From NCBI GenBank assembly GCA_013396915.1, contig VWZL01006771.1, positions 496,001 to 560,000 of the forward strand: 64,000 nucleotides of DNA, given 5' to 3'. This stretch comes from Stercorarius parasiticus. Lineage: Eukaryota > Chordata > Aves > Charadriiformes > Stercorariidae. A program made the translations under genes and the position numbers. Shown one piece after another: positions 26,560-52,595 of this stretch. The notes beneath the pieces were generated by a model. It saw only the letters and a program-made list of their open reading frames with translations. It had not been told where the DNA came from and ran no database searches. Positions within the stretch are counted from its first letter, which is position 1. Every line of letters starts with the position of its first letter.

Positions 26560-27260
26560 CACAGCAAGGAGGGGACAGACGGAAGCGTGCAGCTTCGGTG
26601 TTGAGAGAAAATCGGCAGGGTCATCCCTGCGAGCGGCCACTGCGGCCATCCCGGGAGCGGGGGCTCGGGCGGCCCTCNNNNNNNNNNNNNNNNNNNNNNN
26701 NNNNNNNNNNNNNNNNNNNNNNNNNNNNNNNNNNNNNNNNNNNNNNNNNNNNNNNNNNNNNNNNNNNNNNNNNNNNNNNNNNNNNNNNNNNNNNNNNNNN
26801 NNNNNNNNNNNNNNNNNNNNNNNNNNNNNNNNNNNNNNNNNNNNNNNNNNNNNNNNNNNNNNNNNNNNNNNNNNNNNNNNNNNNNNNNNNNNNNNNNNNN
26901 NNNNNNNNNNNNNNNNNNNNNNNNNNNNNNNNNNNNNNNNNNNNNNNNNNNNNNNNNNNNNNNNNNNNNNNNNNNNNNNNNNNNNNNNNNNNNNNNNNNN
27001 NNNNNNNNNNNNNNNNNNNNNNNNNNNNNNNNNNNNNNNNNNNNNNNNNNNNNNNCTCGGTCCGGGCGAGGGTTGTGAGGTAAAAATGGTAAAAAAGAGC
27101 AACAAGGCAGGGGGCTGGTGCGAGGCCAGGGGCAGCGGTGCGGTGAGATGGCCCGGCTGCGCGGCCCGGCTGGCAGGCAGGTCCCGAGGCCCTCATCCTG
27201 TCTGGGGACAGCACTGTGGGGGGCTGTGGCGGTGACAGCAGTGCCACTCTGGTCACTCAG
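26560..27260 (+). promoter_or_regulatory. CpG-rich promoter region of RNF32, interrupted by a gap
   Basis: Sequence on both sides of the gap is strongly GC-rich with closely spaced CpG (GCGAGCGG, CCCGGGAGCGG, GGGCGAGG, GGTGCGGTGAG, CTGCGCGGCCCGG), in sharp contrast to the flanking AT-rich DNA. It lies 0.7-1.3 kb upstream of the first RNF32 coding exon, so it is the likely promoter and non-coding exon 1. No TATA box is evident. The transcription start cannot be fixed because part of the island is unsequenced. A divergent transcript from the same island, as at the human locus, is possible but not shown here. Confidence 0.65.
26678..27055. other. Assembly gap (378 N)
   Basis: A run of N inside the GC-rich promoter island, the type of sequence that commonly drops out of bird assemblies. 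Confidence 0.99.
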
Positions 27261-27472
27261 AGGTGGGAGGCGGTCTAGTGTCCTGATTCAAGGAGCGCAC
27301 AGTTGGCTGGAGGAACAACTGTGCACTGAACAGAGCAGTATGGTCATAAGCAGTGGCTCCTGTTTGCCACAGCCAGCGTTACAGGGTGTCACCTTGCCTT
27401 CTGCCAGCCTCGTCTCCCCTGCCGAGCCACGCCATGCCACACCGCAGGTTTCCCTGCTGAGGAGTGATAAGG

Positions 27473-27581
27473 ATGGTGAGGTTGCAGCTGAGCAGCTTCA
27501 GCCCCAAACGGGTTGCTAACTTCATCTTTGTGCTCTGTATCACAGGCTTCCTTGTCTGCAATAAACTTACCTGGCAGAACA
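27473..27581 (+). other. Possible alternative first exon with a signal-anchor-like reading frame
   Basis: An ATG at 27,473 has A at -3 and G at +4, and an in-frame stop (27,458-27,460) just upstream. It opens a 36-codon frame ending in a good donor-like AACAG|GTCAGTGG at about 27,581. The frame begins MVRLQLSSFSPKRV and then has a hydrophobic stretch (ANFIFVLCITGFLVC). It does not splice in frame to the RNF32 coding exons at 27,889 or 28,469. It may be an upstream ORF in the RNF32 leader, the first exon of another transcript, or chance. I do not recognise a product. Confidence 0.2.
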
Positions 27582-27888
27582 GGTCAGTGGGGTTTATCAC
27601 AATGGCCATATTTTTTTCCTCAGTTCAGCTTGAAATTTGTGATTACCGCCATTCATTTTGAAGCTATTCTGTGTATGTTCAGGGCAGTCCACTGGGGGTG
27701 AGATGAGGCTGCCAGGCACAGTTGGTGGTTTATGGATCCAGAGTTAACTTCTGTCCCTGGAATACCCATTAAACTGTCTCCAATGGTAGGCTAGGAGAAA
27801 ACGAGTGAAACTGTAGGTTTCTCATCTGCTATCAGTGAGGCTGTTTCTGCTGAGAAATATTCAAGTTCTTGTATGTGTCTGTTTGTAG

Positions 27889-27926
27889 AGCCACATGACT
27901 CTTACAAAATCAGCTAAAGATTATCA

Positions 27927-27950
<24 letters not shown>
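27889..27950 (+). CDS. RNF32: RNF32 coding exon 1 (5' UTR plus first 8 codons)
   Basis: The acceptor TGTCTGTTTGTAG precedes 27,889. ATG at 27,927 encodes MEHRDFYK up to donor AAG|GTACGA. An in-frame TAA at 27,915 excludes an earlier start. The exon ends in phase 0, matching the next exon. The short, poorly conserved N terminus makes this the least certain RNF32 coding exon. Confidence 0.8.
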
Positions 27951-42718
<14,768 letters not shown>

Positions 42719-42806
42719 TACCTACAGCTCATAATGAACTACCTCCTAGATGTTGGCTGACAACACCTGTAGTTCTTCGGAGCCTTTTCAAGCCATATCT
42801 TCCAAG

Positions 42807-42812
42807 AATAAA
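42807..42812 (+). terminator. RNF32 poly(A) signal candidate
   Basis: AATAAA 89 bases after the stop codon, followed by T/G-rich sequence (GATTTTGTATGG, CTTGTATTT). A second AATAAA at 43,310-43,315 would give a 0.6-kb 3' UTR. Confidence 0.6.
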
Positions 42813-42859
42813 TGATTTTGTATGGACAATGATACTCGCCTTGTATTTAGAGAGATAAG

Positions 42860-43970
42860 AGTTAGAAGGGTGCTGTTGCTTCATCTTCATATTCAGTTTC
42901 GTCTTTGGTCTTCCAGCATTTTTATGCTTCCTCCCTCTGTCACTCCCACCTTCCTCCATTTGCATTTCCTTTTCCCAGAGATGAGCCGCAGTTGTTCCAG
43001 GCCTTGTGCTCACTCAGCAATACCCCACTGGTATCTCCCACCTGGTTTTTACACCCTATTTGTTGCAGCACAGGTTCCCGTCATGAGGACTGCCATGGCT
43101 GCAACTGGTTGTTGTAGCAAGAAACACTTTTTTTTTCCCTCTTCCTTCGGCCGTTTACTAACTCGAGCCCTGGCTGCTGCTTCTGCTTGAATGACTCAGA
43201 CCAACTCCAGAGTGCTGTAGGTAGATAAAAGTGGCCCTCAAAGATTGGCAGGATTGTTTTAGAACTTCAGAGAACCATGCAACTAGTAAGTACTGGACAC
43301 TTCGAGAGAAATAAAAACACAATTATGACTTTTCAGCTCTGCAGTGCTGGAACTAAGTCAGGTCACCACAGATCATACATAAGAAAAGTAGGAGCACATA
43401 AAACCAAAGTCGGAAGCTAAAGCAAAATGAAGTAGCGCCATATCAAGGTAACACGAAAATTCATTTTGCATAAAAAGGCAATATCTGATTAACTACACAA
43501 ATGATAGGGGACTTCCAAATAATACTGACAGGATCAAATTGTGTCACACATCAAGTGAGGTGGTCACCACAGTACCGGCTGTATGGCTTTGCAGTCTTGA
43601 GCTGAAGTGGGAAAGGCTGTACTACGGAATCGTTAGAGAAAAAGTGTTTTACAGATCAGTTGCCAATCGGCTCTGCTTTTGGGCAGCCAGAAGGCTGTCT
43701 GCCGGACATTCTCTAGGAACTTGTGGAGATTTCAGCTTTCTCTAGGAACTTGTGGAGCACGTGTTACACTCCAAAGGACCAGGAATTGATAAACCTGTCT
43801 TGAAACTGGGGAGGAGGGAAGAAATCCTGAGGAGCTGCAGACATTGGTTTCACTTCATTTACCAGAAAAAAAAACAAACCTGGTACAAACTACTTAAAAA
43901 GAAATAGTATTTGACATGGGATATGCCAAGAAGACAATCACATCAAGCCAACTGAGTTCCAGCTCAAGCT
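42860..43970. other. RNF32-LMBR1 intergenic or extended RNF32 3' UTR
   Basis: A pyrimidine-rich stretch at about 42,880-43,190, then unique sequence, with an alternative AATAAA at 43,310. No independent gene is seen. Confidence 0.5.
43709..43757 (+). repeat. Short tandem duplication, 29-base period
   Basis: A 20-base word starting TTCTCTAGGAAC occurs at 43,709-43,728 and again, identical, at 43,738-43,757. The nine spacer bases are not repeated. Confidence 0.85.
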
Positions 43971-43994
43971 GTAAAACTCAAGCTGGAGGTTTCT

Positions 43995-44380
43995 GTGTCC
44001 AGTTCTGAGCCCTGCATTTCTAGAAATGCAGGAGGGCCCCCACAGGCAGCAGAGGGTGACATGAGGCCTGTGTACAACAGCAGAGGGAATCGGGGGTCAC
44101 TTCTAACACAGGAGCTAAACCGAAATGTAAACTCTCAGGTGTGGAAAGAGCTGATGCGAGCAGAAAGGCTTGTCTCACTACGGACGCTTGAGAACCAAAT
44201 TAAAGCTTGAAGTGTGGCAAGGGCTGCTCACATTTGACATTTAGGAAACCTCAGACAATTAAGCAGTGGAACATATTGCCCAGAGCCAGCAGAGAGCCCC
44301 GGCCGGGCTGGTTAAATACCAGGAATAACGGATCAGTGTTTGATACTCGGCAGGTCCCTTCCAGCCACATGATTCTTGAA
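43995..44380 (+). mobile_element. Diverged CR1-like LINE fragment
   Basis: Several words match the order of an old CR1 3' region in sense orientation: GTCCAGTTCTGAGCCCTGC (43,998), GTGGAACATATTGCCCAGAG (near 44,265) and CAGGTCCCTTCCAGCCACATGATTC (near 44,350). It is much more decayed than the other CR1 copies and has no coding capacity. It lies between the convergent 3' ends of RNF32 and LMBR1. Confidence 0.5.
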
Positions 44381-44879
44381 CTTCAAAAATGGCCTAAAAT
44401 CTTCCGTGAAATGGAAAGTCTGAAGCTGGTTAAGTTTCAAATAGTTTAGGAGTCAGAGTGGTCAAATTTTTAATATACAAAAATTGCCCTTCAGTCAAAC
44501 TATTAAGCTATTGAAAATTAAGCTAATGAAAATTTACACATTACATAATCCACATAATCTTCTATAAACCAACCCCACTCCCCTAAAGTGGAGGGTTCAA
44601 ATTAATTGTGCACCCGTCTTAAACAGAGGGCTGTAACACCTCTGAACGTACAGGAGTCTCCATCACATACCACACATCACGTATTTTAAAGACCTGACCA
44701 TTTGAGAATCGCAAAAGCATGTTAGACTGGGGGGAGGAAAGAAGAAGAGAGAGGAATACCACTATTCACACCAACTATTGACAGGATAATTTAGAATACC
44801 ACAGAGATTTTTTTTTTCCCATTGCTTAAAATAAAATGTAAAAAAAAAAGCATAACTCCACTATGAATCACACTTCAAC

Positions 44880-44885
44880 TTTATT
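44880..44885 (-). terminator. LMBR1 distal poly(A) signal candidate
   Basis: On the minus strand the sequence reads TTTTCAATAAAGTTGAAGTG and then a T-rich stretch about 40 bases further on. This is the usual arrangement of hexamer, cleavage site and downstream element. Confidence 0.5.
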
Positions 44886-47799
44886 GAAAACACAGTAAAA
44901 AAAAAAAAATCTTCCTACAAAACATTCAGTGTAACATTTCAAACAAATGAAAAAAAACCACATTACCACTGCTTTTCACAAAAAATTCAACCTGACTAAG
45001 GTGGCAAGTGTTTTCCTTGAGTTTTGTAGCACAGCAAAGTATCCACAACTGAGAGCATTATAAAACATATTTCTGGATGACCGAAAAATAAACCGGGAAG
45101 GGTTTGGTGTGGAGAAGGTGTGTACACAGAAAACTGTTCTGATTAAAGTAACGCTAAAAGCGTAGTTTTTTCAGCTCTATTTTGCCTCGGTCCACGATGT
45201 GAAAGAAACCCCAGTTGCTCAAGACCGTAGAGTTTACAGAGACTTAAGCACAAACTGGACACAAGGGGCCGCTGATTCCAGTCAACATCCCTCAGCCTCA
45301 CACGCCCTTCAGATTGTGCGTAATTTATTAATTTTTTTGTGAACGGAAATCTGAAGCAGTAACACTGCAGTGAAAAACCTGGAAGTCCATGACAGAAGCT
45401 GTCTATTGCCATTGTCACAGCGCCGGCAGTCGCAACATCCACACACAGAAACATAGAAACCTGTGGTTTTACGGTTGCATCACCCAGGTCCACGCGAAGC
45501 TGATCCCGCCTGACGAGAGGCAGCAGCACTCTGGCAACATCCTCCATCTCCTCAGCGGGAATTTCAGTGCCAAAGCTTCATGAAGACGAGAGCAATGCGC
45601 ATTTTCTGTTTAGGTAATGCAGGGTTGGGTCCCTAATCCCACAAGAAAGTTAAGGAAATCCAGCCGTAGTTTTTTATACAAGTACATGTCTCAGACTTTA
45701 AGATTTCAAATCCATGACCCAAATATGTCTTCATTTTCTATCCATTTGTTTTTAAAGTGATAGAAGTGAGGCCAAATAAGACAAATACTTTGAAACCTAC
45801 TTTAAAAAAAAAAAAAAAAAGAAAGTGGCCCGACTTGATTTTGTTAGATAAAGCCAGGGAGGAGAAAGTTACTTGCACTGATTTTGTGAATCCATTTTGG
45901 CCCAGACTGGGAAAACAGAAGTCATGCACCAGTTAATTTTCTCCTTAAGAATTTAAACACATCCATCGTATTCACAATACAGGAACCGCCATCACGCCGC
46001 GTTTCTGAATGATCATTTTTACATGGAGAGAGAAGGTCCGAAACACACTCATACGCGTGAAGCACAAGAGGCACAGAAAACACGTGAAGAGTTACCTTGG
46101 CACCACGCAAAGTTTGACTTTGATCAAAACGTGACTTACACAGCGCTGGCACACAGGAATGATGCGTCTCCATCTCCAGTGGAGTGAGGCAGGAAGGCAC
46201 ATCGGGAGCTGCAGCCTTTCTCTACAAATTCCAAGGAAGGTAAGTGGAGCGGTTCCAGGGAATGCCCGCAGTAACCGCCAGCTGAAACCAGCTGTACAAG
46301 CACCGCACTCTCACCAAGAGGTGGCCCGGCTGCCTCACACCACTGAAGGTTAAAAGCATTTCTGTATGCAATGACTAAACCATTCCCATCTGACGCCTAA
46401 CTCAAACTTCCATGAGCTCTTGGTAAGTTGTTAGAGGACCCACTCTAATGACAAGATTGTTTTAATGGTCTCTAGTGGTAAAAAACAAATCAAGTACAAA
46501 TGAATTAATAAATACTAACGTTTTCTTACTGGAAGAACATTTCTAAGCAGGGAATGCTTTTGTATAGATCACGCAGGAAAACAAAATACATCAAAATCAA
46601 AGCAAGTGCCCCAATACTGCAATAGCTGGTATCTATGGGAGCACTGAACATATAAGGAGTGCAAAATAAAGCGCTGTTTGTGAAAGCAGCTTCATCCAGT
46701 GATGCCGACTATAAAACTTACTGTAATGGGGCGTAAGAAGCAAAAGCAACACTGAGGTTAATACACTACAAGCATTTAGAAGCAGTATCCCAAAGTGCTC
46801 AGGTAGGTACAAATGAACAGGTGGATACCTGAAGTCTTGAAGAACTGGGATTTCCTAACTTCTATGTTTATGTGAGGTCTTAATGCAGATACAGCTTTTA
46901 AATCCCTTGGATTTAGATGCGTCAGGATTATCAACATTTACAGGATGTTTCTTACACTATCACTTTGCCTGTTTGGAGTCACCTTCTATAATAATCTATG
47001 AGCAAAAAATGAAAAAGGTACTTCGAAAAATGTGGTAAGTGACACAGAACAAGCAAGCATCCTCAGGTTCTCTGCTACCAAGAGGCATCTTCACAAGTTC
47101 ACGGGCTTCTACAAATCTAAAGTCAAGGATACTGTTGCCCTGTGAAACACAAAACCAGTTTTTAGAAGAACTTACAAAGTTCTTTTCAATGCTAGTGAAT
47201 TACTGGCACATTTGGAGAACGTGCATATGAAACTTTCATATACTAACGATACACACGTTTCTTCTTACTCTTTGAAAGAATAGTCTGAGGTGCTTCAATT
47301 GTGAAACGTTCCAAAAAAACCTTCCCATTTAAGTTTCCTGCTGGTGTGTGTTCTTACACACCTACGCAGATTCTTCTTGTTCTGTTATTTCACATTTTGT
47401 CTATGTCAAGAAGAGAATCTGTTCTTAACATCAATGCCACTGAGTAAGGTAGAGAACGACTTGAAAACATAAAAAAAGTAAAGCAAGCCAAGATGTTAGA
47501 CACCTTCAAGAATTAAGGCCAGATTTAGGAAAAAAAAGTTTCATCAGCCCCTGAATTTCAGGAACCTAAGGATTTTAAATATAATTTTAGCAATATGAAA
47601 TTTTAAAGATTGACTAGAAAAAGCATTGAAAACAGACTGCACAGATGAGCTCCGTGTCATTTCCACTCCCCAGTTACTGGGCACAGTGGGGATTCTGGAA
47701 GCCACATTTAGTGTTAATTCCCCACAAGACGTGTTCTGCTTCCTACAATTCTGACCAATATCGTCAGACTTTAATTGTTAAATCGAAACTTGTAGGAGA

Positions 47800-47868
47800 T
47801 TCTCTCTGGATGTGGACTAGATGGTCTCCAGAGGTCCCTTCCAACCCCTACCATTCTGTGATTCTGTG
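47800..47868 (+). mobile_element. CR1 3' tail, short copy
   Basis: TGGACTAGATGGTCTCCAG, AGGTCCCTTCCAACCCCTAC and the terminal ATTCTGTGATTCTGTG repeat are the diagnostic CR1 3' end in sense on the + strand. Only about 70 bases remain. Confidence 0.85.
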
Positions 47869-50800
47869 TGGTCTACCCAGAACCGTGCAGCATTCTGGAG
47901 AGAGCAAGAAGACATTCAAACACAGAATGGCCTGCACAAACACACCACCAGGAAATCCTGAAGGGTTTCTCAGTCCCAACGAAACAACGCTGAAAGTGAA
48001 GAGCTACAGTTGAAGAACACGCATAACCATCACCTGGGAACCCTGAGAGCATGCAATCCCAGTCGGAAGTACCCCAATTCAGCAGCTAGAGTTGTGCACG
48101 GCAGACGGGCAAACCACGGGCTGATCTCCTCACACCTTGGACAGAAATGGAGCATCACCACTTCCTGTGGCAGCGCTAGAGGCTGTTTGCCTGAGGTAAC
48201 AGCGCTGGGCAAGGCAGAAGGTGGTGGCAGAGGTTATCACCACCTGGGTGATGGCTGTTGGCTTCCACTGCTCTCCCTGAATGGGATGAATTCAAAAGCA
48301 GGATCTTTGTAAAGTTCCAATGCTGTTAAGTGCGACTGAAATAACCTGCCCCTTCACCAACAGTACTTTCAATATGCAGCTCAAGGTTTCAGCTCCTGAA
48401 ATAGAGGGGCTGGGGAGGAAGGTAGCATTTGCTATATTGTCTCCAGTCAGCACTAAAATAACAACAAAAATACTAACACTAGGGGGTAGGGGATCTTATT
48501 TCCTTAACGGTTCACAGTTCACATCAACTCTTTTTTAAACAAAACTAAGCCTATTTCTTTTTAAAGAGGTTATTAACATGGCCATAGTGTACTGTCTCTG
48601 CTTAAATGACTTCCCCTAGATTAAAAAAATTGCTGGTTTGCATATAACTCTGGTTTTAAAATAACAGGACTTAGCTGTTTTCCTGTATTTGTTACTTCAG
48701 AATGGTAGATGCTAGTCCACTAAGCACAAGGCTCAGCTCCTGCACGGACGCCACCTGAGCCCATCCCACTTCTGGAAGAGAAGGAAAAGAAAGAGAAAGA
48801 AAAATAACCCAGAACATTCTTTTCAAATTCAAGGGAAGTCAGATGCATGAAGAACCAATTGCTCTTTGTTTCTACCTTACTCGTCTACTTGAGATTTAAG
48901 AAAAAATTCTTTAAGAAAAGGGCCATCTCATCTTTACTACACAGCAGTGGGCAGATGCGAGCACCTGAAGTGGCATCAGCTGCTGCAGAGACGTATGGGC
49001 CAGGAGAGAGGCGGTGGGACAGAGGACTGCAGCCCCCTTCGCACTGGTCACTCCTGGTGACAGGCTGGAGAAAGCGTCACCCCGCAGCACCCACCGACAT
49101 GTCCACCCCAGGCAGCACCCGGCTGCGCCAGCTCCCGGCTGCAGCACCAGCCTCTGGAACTTCAGAAGCAGACAAGGAAAACAACTTGACAAATCCTTTA
49201 ATTTCTATGACACTAAAACAGTCAACAGGGTAAGAGGTATCAGAGGAACAGGGCCAACGATAAACATCACATTACAGACAGTAAACAAAGCTTCCTATGA
49301 ATGCAAAACCTGTTACTTGTACAGTAACCAATACTACTATTTTTTAGCTTAAAGTGATAAGTATGTGTGCTTTACGCTTAGAAATCCCACAATATTACAG
49401 TTCTGCCACTGCATCTAGTATTGTGCTACCAACACAGAATAAAGCCAAGAAAAGGCTAACTTAAAACACTTAGTTTACATCTTATTTTTGGTCTTGTGTG
49501 GTATCTAGGTGAAGATGGAAGCATTTATGTGCTTTTTGCCTCGTAAGAAGTGAGGCAGATGTTAATGTTACTAAGATCAGCTGTATATACCTTGAAGGTA
49601 TAGACCACCTGACTCTACATGAGTCAAAATACTAGGAATGTATTGGCAATATCCATTAATGAATTACCAGTTGCTTGTATTTAAGTGACCATATGCTTCT
49701 GTGAAAAGTATATAGTGACCTGTATCTTACACGTAGTATATTTGTAGCACTGTATTTGTAAAGAAGTTTTGCACAAGCATGTCATTTTCAAGGCCAAAGG
49801 TGTATTTTAACACGGACAGTGTCACAATATAAACAGCTGATTTTGAAACAAAACAGTCCTTAATCGCACAAGGTAGTTCTGAATTTCTCATCCACCTTGG
49901 AAGCCTCACAGCATCTTAACCGTCCTCCGCGTTTCAGCGTAAACTCTTCACTAACACAGCCTCAACCCGTACATCTGCCTGCAGCGGGGCTGGGAACAGG
50001 CAAGGCTATAACGTCGGTTTGGAAAGAGAGTTGTAAAGTCTTGCCTGAAACTCGTGAGCTTGTCAGCAGCAACTGTCTCTGCTCAGTTTAAGGAATTGTC
50101 CAACTCACTTTCAGAAGCCACATACACGTCACAATCCCGTCTTTTTCCATGTTCTTGGGTCACTGATGCCAGGACAAACACCTCTCCAAAAGCACAAAGA
50201 GCAAGACCTATCTATGCTGGTTCACACTCCCTAAATTCATTCCTTAAATTAATTTCTTCAGTTTTGCAGAGTGTATTTAAGTAATTGTCTTAAAGTTGCA
50301 ATAGAAATATTTTAATACAGCTAACTAGCCTCACACGCCACAACTCCCCAGCCCCATTAAGACACGAGGACAATTTTATCACTTGCATGGACAAGTGGAT
50401 ACTTTTTAGGGTTTTTTTAACTATAATTCTAATACGTAAGGCTACAAGCTCTGAGAATACCTGAATGATGCCCCTAATAATAAATCTTCCAATATTTTAA
50501 ATGTAAACACATTTTAAAACAACTTTTAATTACAGCTCCCTGTTCTTGGTTGCAGAACTTTGACTCTATATATAAAGATTTCTCACTGAAATGTCAGCAT
50601 TAAACTCAAACAGAAAAGATGCTTGTAGATCTTAGTGAAATCAAGCAATTTTACTTTAAGTCTTCCAAGACTCAGTACAACACATCAACAGGCAGTTTCA
50701 TAAGCCTTGAATTTATACTAATCACACACACACAAAAAAGAGCAACTCTCTAGCTTCACATTTGCCACAGCAATATTTACATTGTGCCCCAGTTCAAGTC

Positions 50801-52512
50801 AGAAAAGGCAGCTGCAAAAAAAAAACTGAGAAATCCTCGTGTATACTGGAGCTTGATTTTTTGAAGCACTCCAGGGAAAACAAAAAAAAGTAAATAAAAT
50901 AAAAGCTCACATTCACAGAGAGAGCAATAAGGTCTGCAGCCCAGAGCAGGCATCTCAGGAGAACAGCCAAAGAGTTTCTGACACGAGGTTTAGCTCATTT
51001 CAGAACCACGCTGGAGAGCTAATTAGTTGTCACCGCCTGATCACGTGTGAGACCTCAAACTACAGACTTGTTGTACAGAAACAGGAAATAAACAGGAACG
51101 TTATCTGACTCACTACGTAACGGGCATACACTGAAGGCGTCCCCATTCCAAGCTGCTTGCAGACTACTTGTGGCAGAGCAGGACAAAAACGCAACCAGAT
51201 TTTGAATACTTACTTGGGCTTTTGTTGGTGGTTGTTTTTTTTCTTTACTCTAAACTGCTTAAAGGACTCCTAAGGCTGCAGTAATTCCAAGGAAAAGGAC
51301 GCTACCACCCACCACTGCCATCCTGAATCCAAGGCCTCCAAGCAGTTAAACTGTAACACCACAGAAATTCATACTACCAAGACTGAACACACAAGTTTTA
51401 CTTACCAAGCCACCTATCTCATCTCTATAAGCTTAGAATTTCATTTACGATAGCTACGCATATAGGCCTATATACACGTTCGTGTGTACATTAAAAAAAC
51501 AGGCTAGCGAAAGATACTGGATTATGCCACTGAACAGAAATCCTGGTAACTATAGTATAAATTCAGAGAAATAATTTACTTCAAATTAAAGAAGATTGTA
51601 AAAAAAACTGCAATTGCAGCCTCCTCGGCCTGTGCTACTTGCATTGATTACAAGTACTGCTTATACACAGTAGTTCATAAAGAATTTTACAGGGGTGTAC
51701 TTGGTAGGGTAAGTGACCTCCACGGCACCATAGCTTACAGAACTGTAAGAGCTGTGACAGGGGGTCTACACAGCTTTTTACAAAGCATACTAGGCTCAGA
51801 TTTAACACTGAAGTTAATCTTCATCTTGTACTTCGCTCTATTCGATAAGACACTGTCTGGCTACCAGTAAAGCAACCTGGCATTTGGAGCTAAGGCCAGA
51901 AAGCTGAAAACACTGGCCTCCCGCGAAAGCTTCGTGACATTAGACTATGGACAGCCTACTGCATCCAGCACCAACGGAGCTGTGATCTCTACCAGTTACT
52001 GTCATTTTTAACACAGTCTCAGTGGAACTGGTCATCTACCGCCAAGGATACCTACTCCAGGTAGTTTACATTTCCAATAAGGGTCATATAGGGCTTCAAG
52101 TGTATCATTTTTTTCTTCTTTTTTTTTTTTTGTTTTAACCAAGTCCCAGAGTTATTCTGTGTAGCTGTGTCTGTGTCACACAGGAGGTACTGTGCATTCA
52201 AATGGTAGCGGTTTATATCTAAAGATGTGAGACTGTCAACAAATAAAAAGGAATGCATTATTCTCTTCAGCTTCCAGTCTTCAAGGCACCTCCTGCATTA
52301 ACTAACTGGAAAATAAACAAGCAGACCAAAAGTTCACTGGAAAGAGAAGAATCTGATATACCTAACTTCCTCAGAAGCACACAGCATCAAAAAATGAGAC
52401 AAGGCTGGACCCAAATTATCAACAAATAAAATCAATATAAAAATGCTGATGAGATGACAGGAATGCCATGAGCTGGATGTTTTCAGCTCTGTTGATTGCA
52501 GGTGATTGTTAA

Positions 52513-52595
52513 TCACAGTGTTTTCTGATGCCCATTTGCAGACGGCTTTGTCTCCGAGTCTCTTGGATTGTTTGACAGCTGAAGTTTATCTAATC
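52513..52595 (-). CDS. LMBR1: LMBR1 last coding exon (17)
   Basis: On the minus strand, acceptor ATGTTTTGCAG is followed by GATTAGATAAACTTCAGC and so on to a TGA at 52,513-52,515. It encodes LDKLQL, NNPRDSETKPS and the C-terminal NGHQKTL after a split glycine codon. The tail is polar and probably cytosolic. Confidence 0.95.

Larger units (their letters stand above)
44860..52512 (-). other. Probable long 3' UTR of LMBR1
   Basis: From the LMBR1 stop codon to a strong minus-strand poly(A) signal there is no other gene, only one short CR1 tail (about 47,800). This stretch is somewhat richer in CpG than the flanking introns. Alternative signals exist: reverse AATAAA at 45,324-45,329, and ATTAAA variants near 49,195, 50,313 and 50,524. 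The real transcript may therefore end earlier. A 144-codon minus-strand open frame (45,143-45,577) lies near the far end. The length of the UTR is inference. Confidence 0.4.

Noticed and set aside
26438..27256. Long open frames across the promoter region on both strands
   Set aside because: They are open only because the 378 N of the gap contain no stop codons.
42822..43190. 122-codon frame directly after RNF32
   Set aside because: Lies after the RNF32 stop and poly(A) signal in pyrimidine-rich sequence; no similarity to a known protein.
44045..44060. CTCF-like motif GCAGCAGAGGGTGAC
   Set aside because: Only part of the consensus fits and it lies in a decayed CR1 copy; not convincing without binding data.
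47800..48312. Protein-coding frames around the CR1 tail
   Set aside because: They cross a CR1 3' end and lie antisense to the presumed LMBR1 3' UTR.
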